From Vannielia litorea (GTDB taxonomy: Bacteria; Pseudomonadota; Alphaproteobacteria; Rhodobacterales; Rhodobacteraceae), in assembly GCF_900142295.1 (NCBI RefSeq), contig NZ_FSRL01000001.1:806001-870000 (forward strand): a stretch of 64,000 nucleotides of DNA, read 5' to 3'. How positions within the stretch are numbered: position 1 is the stretch's first letter; each line of letters opens with the position of its first letter. The notes under the pieces are model-generated. The model saw only the letters and a list, made by a program, of their open reading frames with translations, did no database searches and was not told the origin of the DNA. A program made the position numbers and the translations under genes. Below, in pieces: positions 57,339 to 64,000 of this stretch.

Positions 57339-58438
57339 CAGAGCACCTTCAGCGTGGCATTGTCGATGAAGTCCCAATCCAGCGCGATCCCGAGCCCCGG
57401 CGCCTGCGGCAGGTGGGCGTGGCCCTCGCGGATGTCGATCGGGTTTTTCAGGCCGATGGCGAAGAGATGCTCGGGCACCAGCACCTCGAAGAACTCGTTG
57501 TTGCGTATGGCGGCGGCGCAATGCAGGTTCACCAGCTCCAGCGGGTGATAGATCGCGGTGTGGATCTCGCAGTTGATGCCATGGGCCTCGGCCAGGTGCG
57601 CGGTCTTCATCAGCCCGGTGATCCCGCCCGACCAGGAAGCATCGCCGCGCACGATGTCGACCGCGCGGGTGGCCACCAGCTCGGCCACGCCGGCGGGATG
57701 GTTCTCGGCCGTCTCGCCGCCGACGATGGGGATGCGCAGCTGGCGCGTGAGTTCACGCATGGAGCCGTGGCATTCGTCGAACATCGGCTCTTCCAGCCAG
57801 TAATAGTTCAGCTCTTCCAGCATCTTGCCGAAGTGCAGGTTCTGCTGGAAATTGAAGTTGCTGACAGGGTCCGACATCAGCCGGAAGTCGGGCCCGACCG
57901 CCTCGCGGCAGGCGCGGTGGGCCTCGAAGGCCACGTCGATATCCGCCGGCGGGTGCAGCTTGTAGGCGGCCCAGCCCCTGGCCTGAAGCTCCCTGGCCTC
58001 CGCGGCATAGGCCTCGGCGGTGGGCAGGGTCAGCGAGGAGCCGTAGATCGGCACCGAGTCGCGCACGGCGCCCAGGTGCTTGTAGAGCGGCAGGCCCGCC
58101 TTCTGCGCCTGGGCCAGGTGGCAGGCGATGTCATAGGGCGCATAGGCATAGGCGGGGGTGAAGTTCCAGGCGCGGTTGAAGCGGCGGTAATCGTGCCAGT
58201 GCTTCTCGCGGTAGTCCGGGTCGCGCCCGAGGAAGAAGGGGCGCAGAAGTTCCGCCGAGACCGCCCCCATGGCCAGCGCACTGCGGCCGGCAAAGCCGAA
58301 GGTCTCGATGCTCATCCCCTCGTCGGTATCGAACCGCATGGCGAGAAACTCGAAGTCGATCGGCTTGCCGTCCTTCAGGCTGTACGCCTGATCGGGCTCG
58401 TGGCGGCAGGCGCGGATTTCGATGTTGGTGAACTTCAT
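57338..58438 (-). CDS. Enolase-superfamily dehydratase-like protein with KxH motif
   Basis: 366 residues. Base motif is AAYKLHPP (KxH instead of KxK); metal ligands in LMSDPVSNF, WLEEPMFDE and VGGETAEN; C-terminal CEIHTAIYHPLELVNLHCAAA carries candidate His bases. The KxH form occurs in some acid-sugar dehydratase groups. It differs enough from the other three family members here to suggest a different substrate or stereochemistry. Eleven bases after the aldehyde dehydrogenase stop. Confidence 0.9.
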   Translation of the reverse strand: MKFTNIEIRACRHEPDQAYSLKDGKPIDFEFLAMRFDTDEGMSIETFGFAGRSALAMGAVSAELLRPFFLGRDPDYREKHWHDYRRFNRAWNFTPAYAYAPYDIACHLAQAQKAGLPLYKHLGAVRDSVPIYGSSLTLPTAEAYAAEARELQARGWAAYKLHPPADIDVAFEAHRACREAVGPDFRLMSDPVSNFNFQQNLHFGKMLEELNYYWLEEPMFDECHGSMRELTRQLRIPIVGGETAENHPAGVAELVATRAVDIVRGDASWSGGITGLMKTAHLAEAHGINCEIHTAIYHPLELVNLHCAAAIRNNEFFEVLVPEHLFAIGLKNPIDIREGHAHLPQAPGLGIALDWDFIDNATLKVL

Positions 58439-58449
58439 GGGGAACTCCT

Positions 58450-59889
58450 TCAGCCGGCCACGTAGACGGCGTGTTCGGTCGTATAGAAATCGAGTGTGGA
58501 GGGGCCGACGGACCCGGTGCCGAGGCCCGAGGCCTTGATGCCGACGAAGGGCATGTTGTCATCCGGCGCGGTGCCGTGGTTGACGTGGATCATGCCGGTT
58601 TGCAGCTCGGCGGTGGCGCGGTTGGCGAAGTCGAGCCGGTCGGTGAAGATCGCGCTGGTGAGGCCAAAGACGGTGGCATTGGCCAGCCGCAGGGCCTCGT
58701 CGTCGCTATGGTAGCGGGTGAGGGTGAGGACCGGGCCGAAGATCTCCTCCGTCGAGGCCGGGTTCTCGGCATCGTCGGTGGCCAGCAGCGTGGGAGCAAA
58801 GAACAGGCCCTCGGGCGCGTCGGGCAGGGTCAGACGGGTGCCTCCGGTAAGAACCGTTGCGCCGTCGAGCTCGGCGGCCCGGACAAGCCGGGTGATCTTG
58901 TCGAGCTGCGCCTGCGTCGTGATCGGGCCGAGGGTGGTCTGGGGATTGCGCCCCGGTCCCGGTTTCAGCTCGGACAGGCGGCGGGTGAGCCCTTCGGCGG
59001 CGGCCTCGTGGTGATCGGCATGGACGATCACCCGGCTGATCGAGGTGCAGCGCTGGCCTGCGCATTGGAAGGCCGCGCCGGTGATCGCGTCGAGCGCGGC
59101 ATCGAGGTTGGCGACCTTGTCGACGATCACCGCGTTCTTGCCGCCCAGCTCCAGCGAGACAGGCACCAGGTTGGCGCCCGCGACGGCGCCGATCTTGCGG
59201 CCGGTGGGGACGGAGCCGGTGAAGGAAATGGCGTCGATCCCGGAGGCCACCAGGCGCGCCGCCACATCGCCTGCGCCATTGACGAGGCAGAGCGCCCCTT
59301 CGGGCAGGAGGTCGTGGGCCGCGCGGACAAGGCGCATGGCCGCGGCGGGAGTGTACTCGGAGGGTTTCAGCACCACGGCATTGCCGCTGGCCAGCGCGGG
59401 GACCAGCTTGCGCAGGGGCGTCAGCACCGGAAAGTTCCACGGCGTGATCGCCAGCACCACGCCGCGCGGGCGTCGCTGGATCGTGTTGGTCCAGCCCGGC
59501 GCTCGGCCCGGCAGTGTCTGGCCGCCATGGGCGCGGGCAAAGCCCAGCATCTGCCGTGCCTCGCGCAGGGCCTTGCCGATCTCGGCCTTGGACTCGGCCA
59601 GCGGTTTGCCCTGTTCGTCGGTCATGTCACCGGCAAGCGCATCGGTTTCGCTCTCGATCCGGCCCAGCCATGCGGCCAGCAGGTCGCACCTCTGGTTGGC
59701 GGTCTTCGCGGACCAGGCGCCGAACCCCCGGCGTGCCGTGGCGAGGGTGTGCGCCACCTCCGCCGCCGAGGCCGCGCCGTAGCGGCCCACGATTTTGCCA
59801 AGCGCCGGGTCGCGGGTTTCGAAGCCTGCGCTCCCGGTCCAGTCGGCTGCGACGGGCAGCACCGGCGGCTCTACTCTCGGGGTGCTCAT
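58450..59889 (-). CDS. NAD(P)-dependent aldehyde dehydrogenase (semialdehyde type)
   Basis: 479 residues. Active-site Cys in FQCAGQRCTSISRV, Glu in LELGGKNAVIV, Asn in ITPWNFP, and a normal KPSE cofactor motif. Resembles alpha-ketoglutarate-semialdehyde and succinate-semialdehyde dehydrogenases. In this operon it may oxidise the aldehyde released by the HpcH/HpaI aldolase. Overlaps the aldolase gene by 4 bases. Confidence 0.92.
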   Translation of the reverse strand: MSTPRVEPPVLPVAADWTGSAGFETRDPALGKIVGRYGAASAAEVAHTLATARRGFGAWSAKTANQRCDLLAAWLGRIESETDALAGDMTDEQGKPLAESKAEIGKALREARQMLGFARAHGGQTLPGRAPGWTNTIQRRPRGVVLAITPWNFPVLTPLRKLVPALASGNAVVLKPSEYTPAAAMRLVRAAHDLLPEGALCLVNGAGDVAARLVASGIDAISFTGSVPTGRKIGAVAGANLVPVSLELGGKNAVIVDKVANLDAALDAITGAAFQCAGQRCTSISRVIVHADHHEAAAEGLTRRLSELKPGPGRNPQTTLGPITTQAQLDKITRLVRAAELDGATVLTGGTRLTLPDAPEGLFFAPTLLATDDAENPASTEEIFGPVLTLTRYHSDDEALRLANATVFGLTSAIFTDRLDFANRATAELQTGMIHVNHGTAPDDNMPFVGIKASGLGTGSVGPSTLDFYTTEHAVYVAG

Positions 59890-60692
59890 GCTGTTTCTCC
59901 TGCGGCTTTCAACCCTGCGATCACGGCCTGTGCCCCGCCGCGCAGCATCGTCTGGTCGGACCCTGCCGGAACCACCTGCGCGCCGCGCTTCACCAGCCTG
60001 TCGACTTCGAGGCCCGGCGCAGGCAGCGCGCCGAAGATCTTGCCGGCGGCCAGCGTGGCCTCCAGCACCCGGTCGAAGGCCTCGCGGAACGGCGGCGCGG
60101 TGAACTGGCGGAAGAGGCCCATGGAGGCCGACAGGTCGTTGGGGCCGACAAACACGCCGTCGAGCCGGTCGATGGCGAGGATGTCATCGAGGTTGGCAAC
60201 CGCCTCGGGCGACTCGATCTGCACCAGCACGGTCAGCGCGGCGTTGGCATGGGCGAAGTAGCTCTCCGCCGCATAGCCCCAGTCGGCGGCCTGGATCGCG
60301 CCGACGGCGACGCCGCGCCGGCCTTCGGTGGGAAAGAGCGCGTTGTCGAGGATGTGCCGTGCCATCGCGGCGGTGTCCACCTGCGGCACCAGCAGGCAGT
60401 TTGCGCCAAGATCGAGGCAGCGCTTGACGCTGCCGGCATCATGATCGGGCAGGCGCACCATGATGGCGGTGTCGAAGGCGGCCAGCGCCTGGACCTGCGC
60501 GGCCAGCCCGTCGAGCCCGCCGCGCCCGTGCTCCAGGTCGATCAACAGGTAATCCAGCCCGGCGCCCGCCATCAGGCAGGCGGCCTCGGGCGAGCCCAGG
60601 GTCGACCATGCGCCGGAGACCGGACGGCCCGCGGCCAGTTTCTCCCTGAACATGCGGCCCTTTTCGAGAGTTCGCGGCAATCTGTCGGTCAT
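59886..60692 (-). CDS. HpcH/HpaI-family class II aldolase (2-keto-3-deoxy sugar-acid type)
   Basis: 268 residues. LLIDLEHGRGG, MVRLPDHD, LVPQVDTAAMARH, VLVQIESPEAVANLDDI (metal Glu) and FVGPNDLSASMG (metal Asp) define the family, which splits 2-keto-3-deoxy acids into pyruvate and an aldehyde. With the dehydratases around it, it completes an aldol-cleavage route. ATGA overlaps on both sides. Confidence 0.94.
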   Translation of the reverse strand: MTDRLPRTLEKGRMFREKLAAGRPVSGAWSTLGSPEAACLMAGAGLDYLLIDLEHGRGGLDGLAAQVQALAAFDTAIMVRLPDHDAGSVKRCLDLGANCLLVPQVDTAAMARHILDNALFPTEGRRGVAVGAIQAADWGYAAESYFAHANAALTVLVQIESPEAVANLDDILAIDRLDGVFVGPNDLSASMGLFRQFTAPPFREAFDRVLEATLAAGKIFGALPAPGLEVDRLVKRGAQVVPAGSDQTMLRGGAQAVIAGLKAAGETA

Positions 60693-60970
60693 TGGGTTTC
60701 CTTTGGTGTCGCATAGGCGCTGACGAGGTTGTGCGTGTGCACATGGGCGCCTGCCGGGATGTCTTGCGTGGCGCGTCCGATGGGCCAGCCGCCGCGGTGG
60801 AGGGTTTCGCCCGCGGCGATGTGCCGGAGGGCGATCTTGTGAAAGGCGGGAATGGTCGCCTGCGCGGTGAAGACGCCCGTGGCGGTTTCGACCTGCGCAC
60901 CGGGCTGCGCCGCGGCCAGCAGGTAGGCGACCATGTCGTCGGGCCGGACCGTGTGGGCCTTGATGCTCAT
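60689..60970 (-). CDS. UxaA-family small subunit (SAF domain)
   Basis: 93 residues, a stand-alone SAF domain like the N-terminal part of altronate dehydratase. The block AFHKIALRHIAAGE, then GWPIGRATQDIPAGAHVHTHNL, is the family core with the metal-binding His residues. Split small/large pairs occur in altronate dehydratases and in sulfolactate sulfo-lyase (SuyAB). Overlaps the large-subunit gene and the aldolase gene by 4 bases each. Confidence 0.92.
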   Translation of the reverse strand: MSIKAHTVRPDDMVAYLLAAAQPGAQVETATGVFTAQATIPAFHKIALRHIAAGETLHRGGWPIGRATQDIPAGAHVHTHNLVSAYATPKETQ

Positions 60971-62130
60971 ATGGCGGCCCCGAAGCGGCTGATGGATTCT
61001 GCGCCTTCGCCCATGATCTCGCCGAAGGTGAGCTGGCCCGAGGCCGTGGCGGCGATGCGGGCGATCAGATCGGTGGCGATGTCTTCCGGCGGTCGGCCTG
61101 CAAGTGCGGCGGAGGCGTCGAAGTCGATCTGGCAGGGCAGGTTGCCCGCCGTGGCCGCGTTGGCGGTGAGCTTCAGGGTCGGCGCCAGGGCGCTGCAATA
61201 GCTGTTGCCGAGCCCGGTGGTGAAGAGGATCATCTGCACCCCGGCGGCGACGAAGCCGGTCAGCGATTCCGGCGAATAGCTGGGCGCATCCATGAAGTGC
61301 AGGCCCGGTGTGGCGGGTGCTTCGGCATAGCCGAGCACCGAGTGGATGGGCCGTGCGCCGGCTTTCAGCACCGCGCCGCTGGCCTTTTCCTCGATGGTGC
61401 TGAGCCCGGCCTTGATATTGGCGGCATTGGGGTTGGTGCCCAGCAAGTCCACCCCGGCGGCACGGGCCATCGCCAGCCTCTCGGCCACCGCCCGCTTCAG
61501 CGCGGCGCCCACCTCGGGCGTGGCGGCACGGCGGGCAAGCTCATCTTCGGTGCCCAGCCATTCGATGGTTTCGCCCAGCACCACGCTGCCGCCCGCGTCC
61601 ACCAGCCAGTCGGCGACGTGACCCAGCAGCGGGTTGGCGGCGAGGCCGGAGGAGGGGTCGGAGAGCCCGCATTCGAAGCCGAGGAACAGGTTGGAGATGG
61701 GGCAGGGCCGGGGGCGCTGGGCCGAGAGATCCCGCAGCAGGTGCGCGCCCGCCAGGATGGCGCGATGGCTGAGCAGATGCGCGTCATGGCCGGTGTCATC
61801 CAGCCCCAGCGCCGCGAAGGGTCGGCGTGATGCCTCTGCCACCGCGATCATCTGGTTCAGCCGGGTGCGGTCTGCTCCGATCAGGAGCACCGCGCCGGCG
61901 TTGGGATGGGTCGCCATGCCCGCCAGCGCGGCGCTGTGAAAATCCGCATCCGCGCCGACCATGCCCATGCCATACATCGTGGTGGCAAAGACTGCGCCGG
62001 GCAGGGCCATGGCGACGCGACGGGCGGCGGCATCGGTCAGCCCGGTGCAGTTGAGCACCAGCAGGTGATTGCGAATGCCGGGCCGTCCCTGAGGCCTTGG
62101 ATAGCCGAGGAAGGTGTCTGCCGAACCCAT
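60967..62130 (-). CDS. UxaA-family large subunit (altronate dehydratase / SuyB-like)
   Basis: 387 residues. Starts with FLGYPRPQGRPGIRNHLLVLNC, the family N-terminus of the C-terminal UxaA domain; later FLGFECGLSDPSSGLAANPLLG and TGLGNSYCSALAPTLKLTANA carry conserved Cys, Ser and Asn positions, ending TFGEIMGEGAESISRFG. Removes water (altronate) or sulfite (sulfolactate) from an acid substrate. First gene of the 12-gene operon. ATG 62130 has no clear ribosome site; a GTG at 62181 is possible. Confidence 0.9.
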   Translation of the reverse strand: MGSADTFLGYPRPQGRPGIRNHLLVLNCTGLTDAAARRVAMALPGAVFATTMYGMGMVGADADFHSAALAGMATHPNAGAVLLIGADRTRLNQMIAVAEASRRPFAALGLDDTGHDAHLLSHRAILAGAHLLRDLSAQRPRPCPISNLFLGFECGLSDPSSGLAANPLLGHVADWLVDAGGSVVLGETIEWLGTEDELARRAATPEVGAALKRAVAERLAMARAAGVDLLGTNPNAANIKAGLSTIEEKASGAVLKAGARPIHSVLGYAEAPATPGLHFMDAPSYSPESLTGFVAAGVQMILFTTGLGNSYCSALAPTLKLTANAATAGNLPCQIDFDASAALAGRPPEDIATDLIARIAATASGQLTFGEIMGEGAESISRFGAAI

Positions 62131-62321
62131 TGTCAGAAGTCCAGCCGTTGGCCGGGGCCCACGTTCGACCGATTCGGGCACGTCTTGGCGCTTGCGGGCA
62201 ATGGCAGCGCACTCGGGACCGAAGCAGCCAAGGCGGTGAAACTCCAGCGAAACAAGGTATCCTCCCAGGTCGGACCGGCTATGCTCTTAAAGAAGCGCTT
62301 TGCTAAGCTCTCAGTAAGGAT

Positions 62322-62351
62322 TTGACAGAGTCGGCCCCGCAAGTCAATTAT
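62322..62351 (+). promoter_or_regulatory. Candidate promoter of the GntR/FCD regulator
   Basis: TTGACA (62322-62327), an 18-base spacer and AATTAT (62346-62351). It would drive the regulator starting at GTG 62493 and leaves a leader of about 135 bases. The rest of the 362-base divergent gap shows no operator I can name. Confidence 0.45.
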
Positions 62352-62492
62352 CCCCGTACGTTCGCAGAAGGAGCCATCCGGCATGACCGCCCCCCAACGT
62401 CATGGCCATCCCGCCAGATCGAAATGCCCCTGGAAGGGCGCGGCCGCGTGGCCTCCTTGCGGACCCCGCCGCCAGCGCCTTGGAGAACGCGC

Positions 62493-63194
62493 GTGACCGA
62501 TGACGTGCAAGCGACCCAGGATGCGGAGGCGGCCCAGGCGATCCCGGTTCAGAGATCGGGCGCCTATGAGCGCTTTCTCAAGTGCCTGATGCAGGGGGTC
62601 TTCCGTCCGGGGCGGCTGGTGACCCAGAATGACATCTGCGAAGCCACGGGCTCGACCATCACCGCGGTCCGCGAGGCGCTGAAACGGCTCGAGGGCGAGG
62701 GGATTGTCGAGTTGATCGCCAAGAAGGGCGTGATCCTGCACGAGATCACCGCGGATGAAGTGCGCGAGATCTACCAGCTGCGCAAACTGATCGAGGTGCC
62801 TGCCGTGCGCAGCTACGCGCTGGACCACGATCCTGCGGAGGTCGAAACGCTCCGGCGCAAGACACGCGAGGTCATGGGCGCGCCGATGGACACCCCCGAG
62901 CAGCGCCAGGCGCTGGTTCAGCGGCGGACCAAGCTGGATTGGGACCTGCACCAGACCTTTCTGAGCGCCCTGCGCAGTACCCTGATCGATGACATCTTCC
63001 GCAATCTGGAAACCCGGCAGATGCTGGTGCGCCTGCAACTCCCGCCGCGCTACCTCAGCCACGGCGAAGCCTTTGCCGAGCACCTCGAAATCCTCGATGC
63101 CATCGACGAGCAACTGCCGGAAAAGGCTGCAGAACTGCTGGAGCGCCATCTCGATACCGCGCAGCAACGCTTCCTCGACGCAATCGAGTACTGA
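62493..63194 (+). CDS. GntR-family regulator, FCD subfamily
   Basis: 233 residues. Winged helix with CLMQGVFRPGRLVTQNDICE and TITAVREALKRLEGEGIVEL, then an FCD ligand domain with VREIYQLRKLIEVPAVRSYA, KLDWDLHQTFLSALR and YLSHGEAFAEHLEILDAI. GTG 62493 has GGAGA 7 bases upstream; a longer frame from 62322 would start on a -35 box. Divergent from the 12-gene operon, its likely target. Confidence 0.92.
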   Translation: MTDDVQATQDAEAAQAIPVQRSGAYERFLKCLMQGVFRPGRLVTQNDICEATGSTITAVREALKRLEGEGIVELIAKKGVILHEITADEVREIYQLRKLIEVPAVRSYALDHDPAEVETLRRKTREVMGAPMDTPEQRQALVQRRTKLDWDLHQTFLSALRSTLIDDIFRNLETRQMLVRLQLPPRYLSHGEAFAEHLEILDAIDEQLPEKAAELLERHLDTAQQRFLDAIEY

Positions 63195-63383
63195 AGGCGG
63201 CGGCGGGCCTGTCCGGCCGGGTCGCGCGGGGCTTTGGGGGCCCGCATCCCTGGGGCACCCCCGGGGCCTCCATGTCAGGCCGCAGGCGTGCGGGCCCATC
63301 GTGACGATCAAGGGGAGGTGGGGCGGCGGAGGCAAGAGCCGGGGCGGCGGGGAAGGCGTTGCCGGGTTGGCGGTGGCCGCGGG

Positions 63384-64000
63384 TCAGCCGCTTTTGCGCT
63401 CCGGTGTTTCGGCGGGCATGGTGCGGCCTTCTGCCAGGAGTTTCGGCAGGATCGTCTTCCAGGTTTCCAGCATGGTCCGAAAGTAGGCCGGGTCGTCCTT
63501 CAGCACGGTTTGCACGCCCATGCCGCGCACCAGGCAGACGGTCATGTTGAGCGCCACGAGGGTCGGCTCCCGGTGGCCTTCGGCGCGCTCCTCGAAGGCC
63601 TCCCAGATGCTGTTGAGCGCGGCGTGGAACTCCTTGACCACCGGCATCATCCCGGCGCGCAACTCGCGATCGGTGCGGGCCTCGTTGATGAACTCCAGCG
63701 ACAGGTAGAACACCCGGCCGGAGAACATCTGCCAGAGAAACTCCACGAAATCGCCCAGGCTCACCTCGCCCTCGTGCACCTGCGAGGCGACCGCCCGGAT
63801 CTCGGCGGTGGCCTCCAGCAGCAACTCCTCCATCGCCGTGACGATGATCGACGAGCGCGACGGGAAGTGGTGCAGCATCGCCCCGCGCGAGACCCCGGCG
63901 CGCTGGGCGAAGTCATTGGTGGAGGCGGAGTTGTAGCCCTTGTCGAGGATCGCATCGAGGGTGGCGTCGATCAGTTTCTTGCGGGTCGCGATGCTGCGGG
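63384..64000 (-). CDS. TetR-family transcriptional regulator (N-terminus cut by window edge)
   Basis: The reverse-strand frame stays open to the window end. Translating it by hand from 63998 gives the TetR helix-turn-helix: LIDATLDAILDKGYNSASTN, DFAQRAGVSRGAMLHHFPSR and SSIIVTAMEELL. The remaining C-terminal part is helical with LEFINEARTDRELRAGM. About 205 residues visible, so little is missing. Target genes are outside the window. The 189-base gap to the GntR gene is GC-rich with possible hairpins and no gene. Confidence 0.92.
   Translation of the reverse strand, partial: RSIATRKKLIDATLDAILDKGYNSASTNDFAQRAGVSRGAMLHHFPSRSSIIVTAMEELLLEATAEIRAVASQVHEGEVSLGDFVEFLWQMFSGRVFYLSLEFINEARTDRELRAGMMPVVKEFHAALNSIWEAFEERAEGHREPTLVALNMTVCLVRGMGVQTVLKDDPAYFRTMLETWKTILPKLLAEGRTMPAETPERKSG

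Noticed and set aside
60689..62130. Naming the split UxaA pair suyA/suyB
   Set aside because: Size and split fit, but altronate-type dehydratases can be split the same way and no residue I can see decides between them.
62322..62492. A longer N-terminus for the GntR/FCD regulator starting at TTG 62322
   Set aside because: The extra 57 residues are not family-like, the TTG forms part of a -35-like TTGACA, and GTG 62493 has a good ribosome site.

Overview
The window is high-GC alphaproteobacterial DNA. The gene content (aa3-type ctaD, GapR/DUF2312, a Hint-domain protein, many GntR/FCD regulators, several ABC uptake systems and sugar-acid dehydratases) suggests a marine or saline Rhodobacterales ('Roseobacter'-type) bacterium. 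This is inferred from content; no marker gene was searched.

Region 1 (1-21.3 kb) is mostly core or conserved genes: a GntR fragment, a c-di-GMP-sensing-type (MshEN) glycosyltransferase, carA, a YqeY-like protein, a second glycosyltransferase with a DUF2244 protein, ctaD, a CbrA-like transporter-kinase with a single-domain response regulator, a FliM/FliN-like protein with an acidic D/L/P-E tail, a TIGR01244 phosphatase-like protein, a DksA-type zinc finger, a FadJ-like fusion with a degenerate dehydrogenase half, gapR, a Hint protein, an iron-type ABC permease and tRNA-Thr(UGU). Two minus-strand genes here are followed by tandem repeats that copy their own 3' ends (about 105-bp and 28-bp units).

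Region 2 (21.3-63.2 kb) is an almost unbroken carbohydrate-catabolism block. It has four complete ABC importers, each with its own enzymes and regulator. (a) 21.3-28.8 kb: LacI regulator, CUT1-type importer, a GH63/mannosylglycerate-hydrolase-like enzyme and a D-lyxose/D-mannose isomerase-like protein. (b) 29.1-38.7 kb: cytoplasmic-type sulfatase, enolase-superfamily dehydratase, peptide/oligosaccharide-type importer and GntR/FCD regulator. (c) 38.7-50.1 kb: FadR-type regulator and GMC oxidoreductase, divergent from an operon of aldehyde dehydrogenase, YtfQRT/YjfF-like sugar importer, dehydratase, alcohol dehydrogenase and KduD-like SDR. Two matching palindromes lie between the divergent operons. 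(d) 50.2-62.1 kb: a 12-gene operon with aldose dehydrogenase, lactonase-like amidohydrolase, two dehydratases, HpcH/HpaI aldolase, aldehyde dehydrogenase, a split UxaA-family enzyme and a CUT1 importer, divergent from another GntR/FCD regulator. The enzymes of (d) spell out a non-phosphorylative oxidation-lactone-dehydration-aldol cleavage pathway.

All four solute-binding-protein genes are followed, just after the stop codon, by a perfect GC-rich stem-loop without a T-run, which fits differential mRNA stabilisation. The window ends inside a TetR-type regulator. No CRISPR array, prophage or insertion sequence was seen. Gene-free stretches over 300 bases are 3845-4154 (11-bp repeats), 7965-8336 (divergent promoter region), 13088-13639 (the 105-bp array), 28780-29124 (leader region of the sulfatase operon) and 62131-62492 (divergent promoter region).
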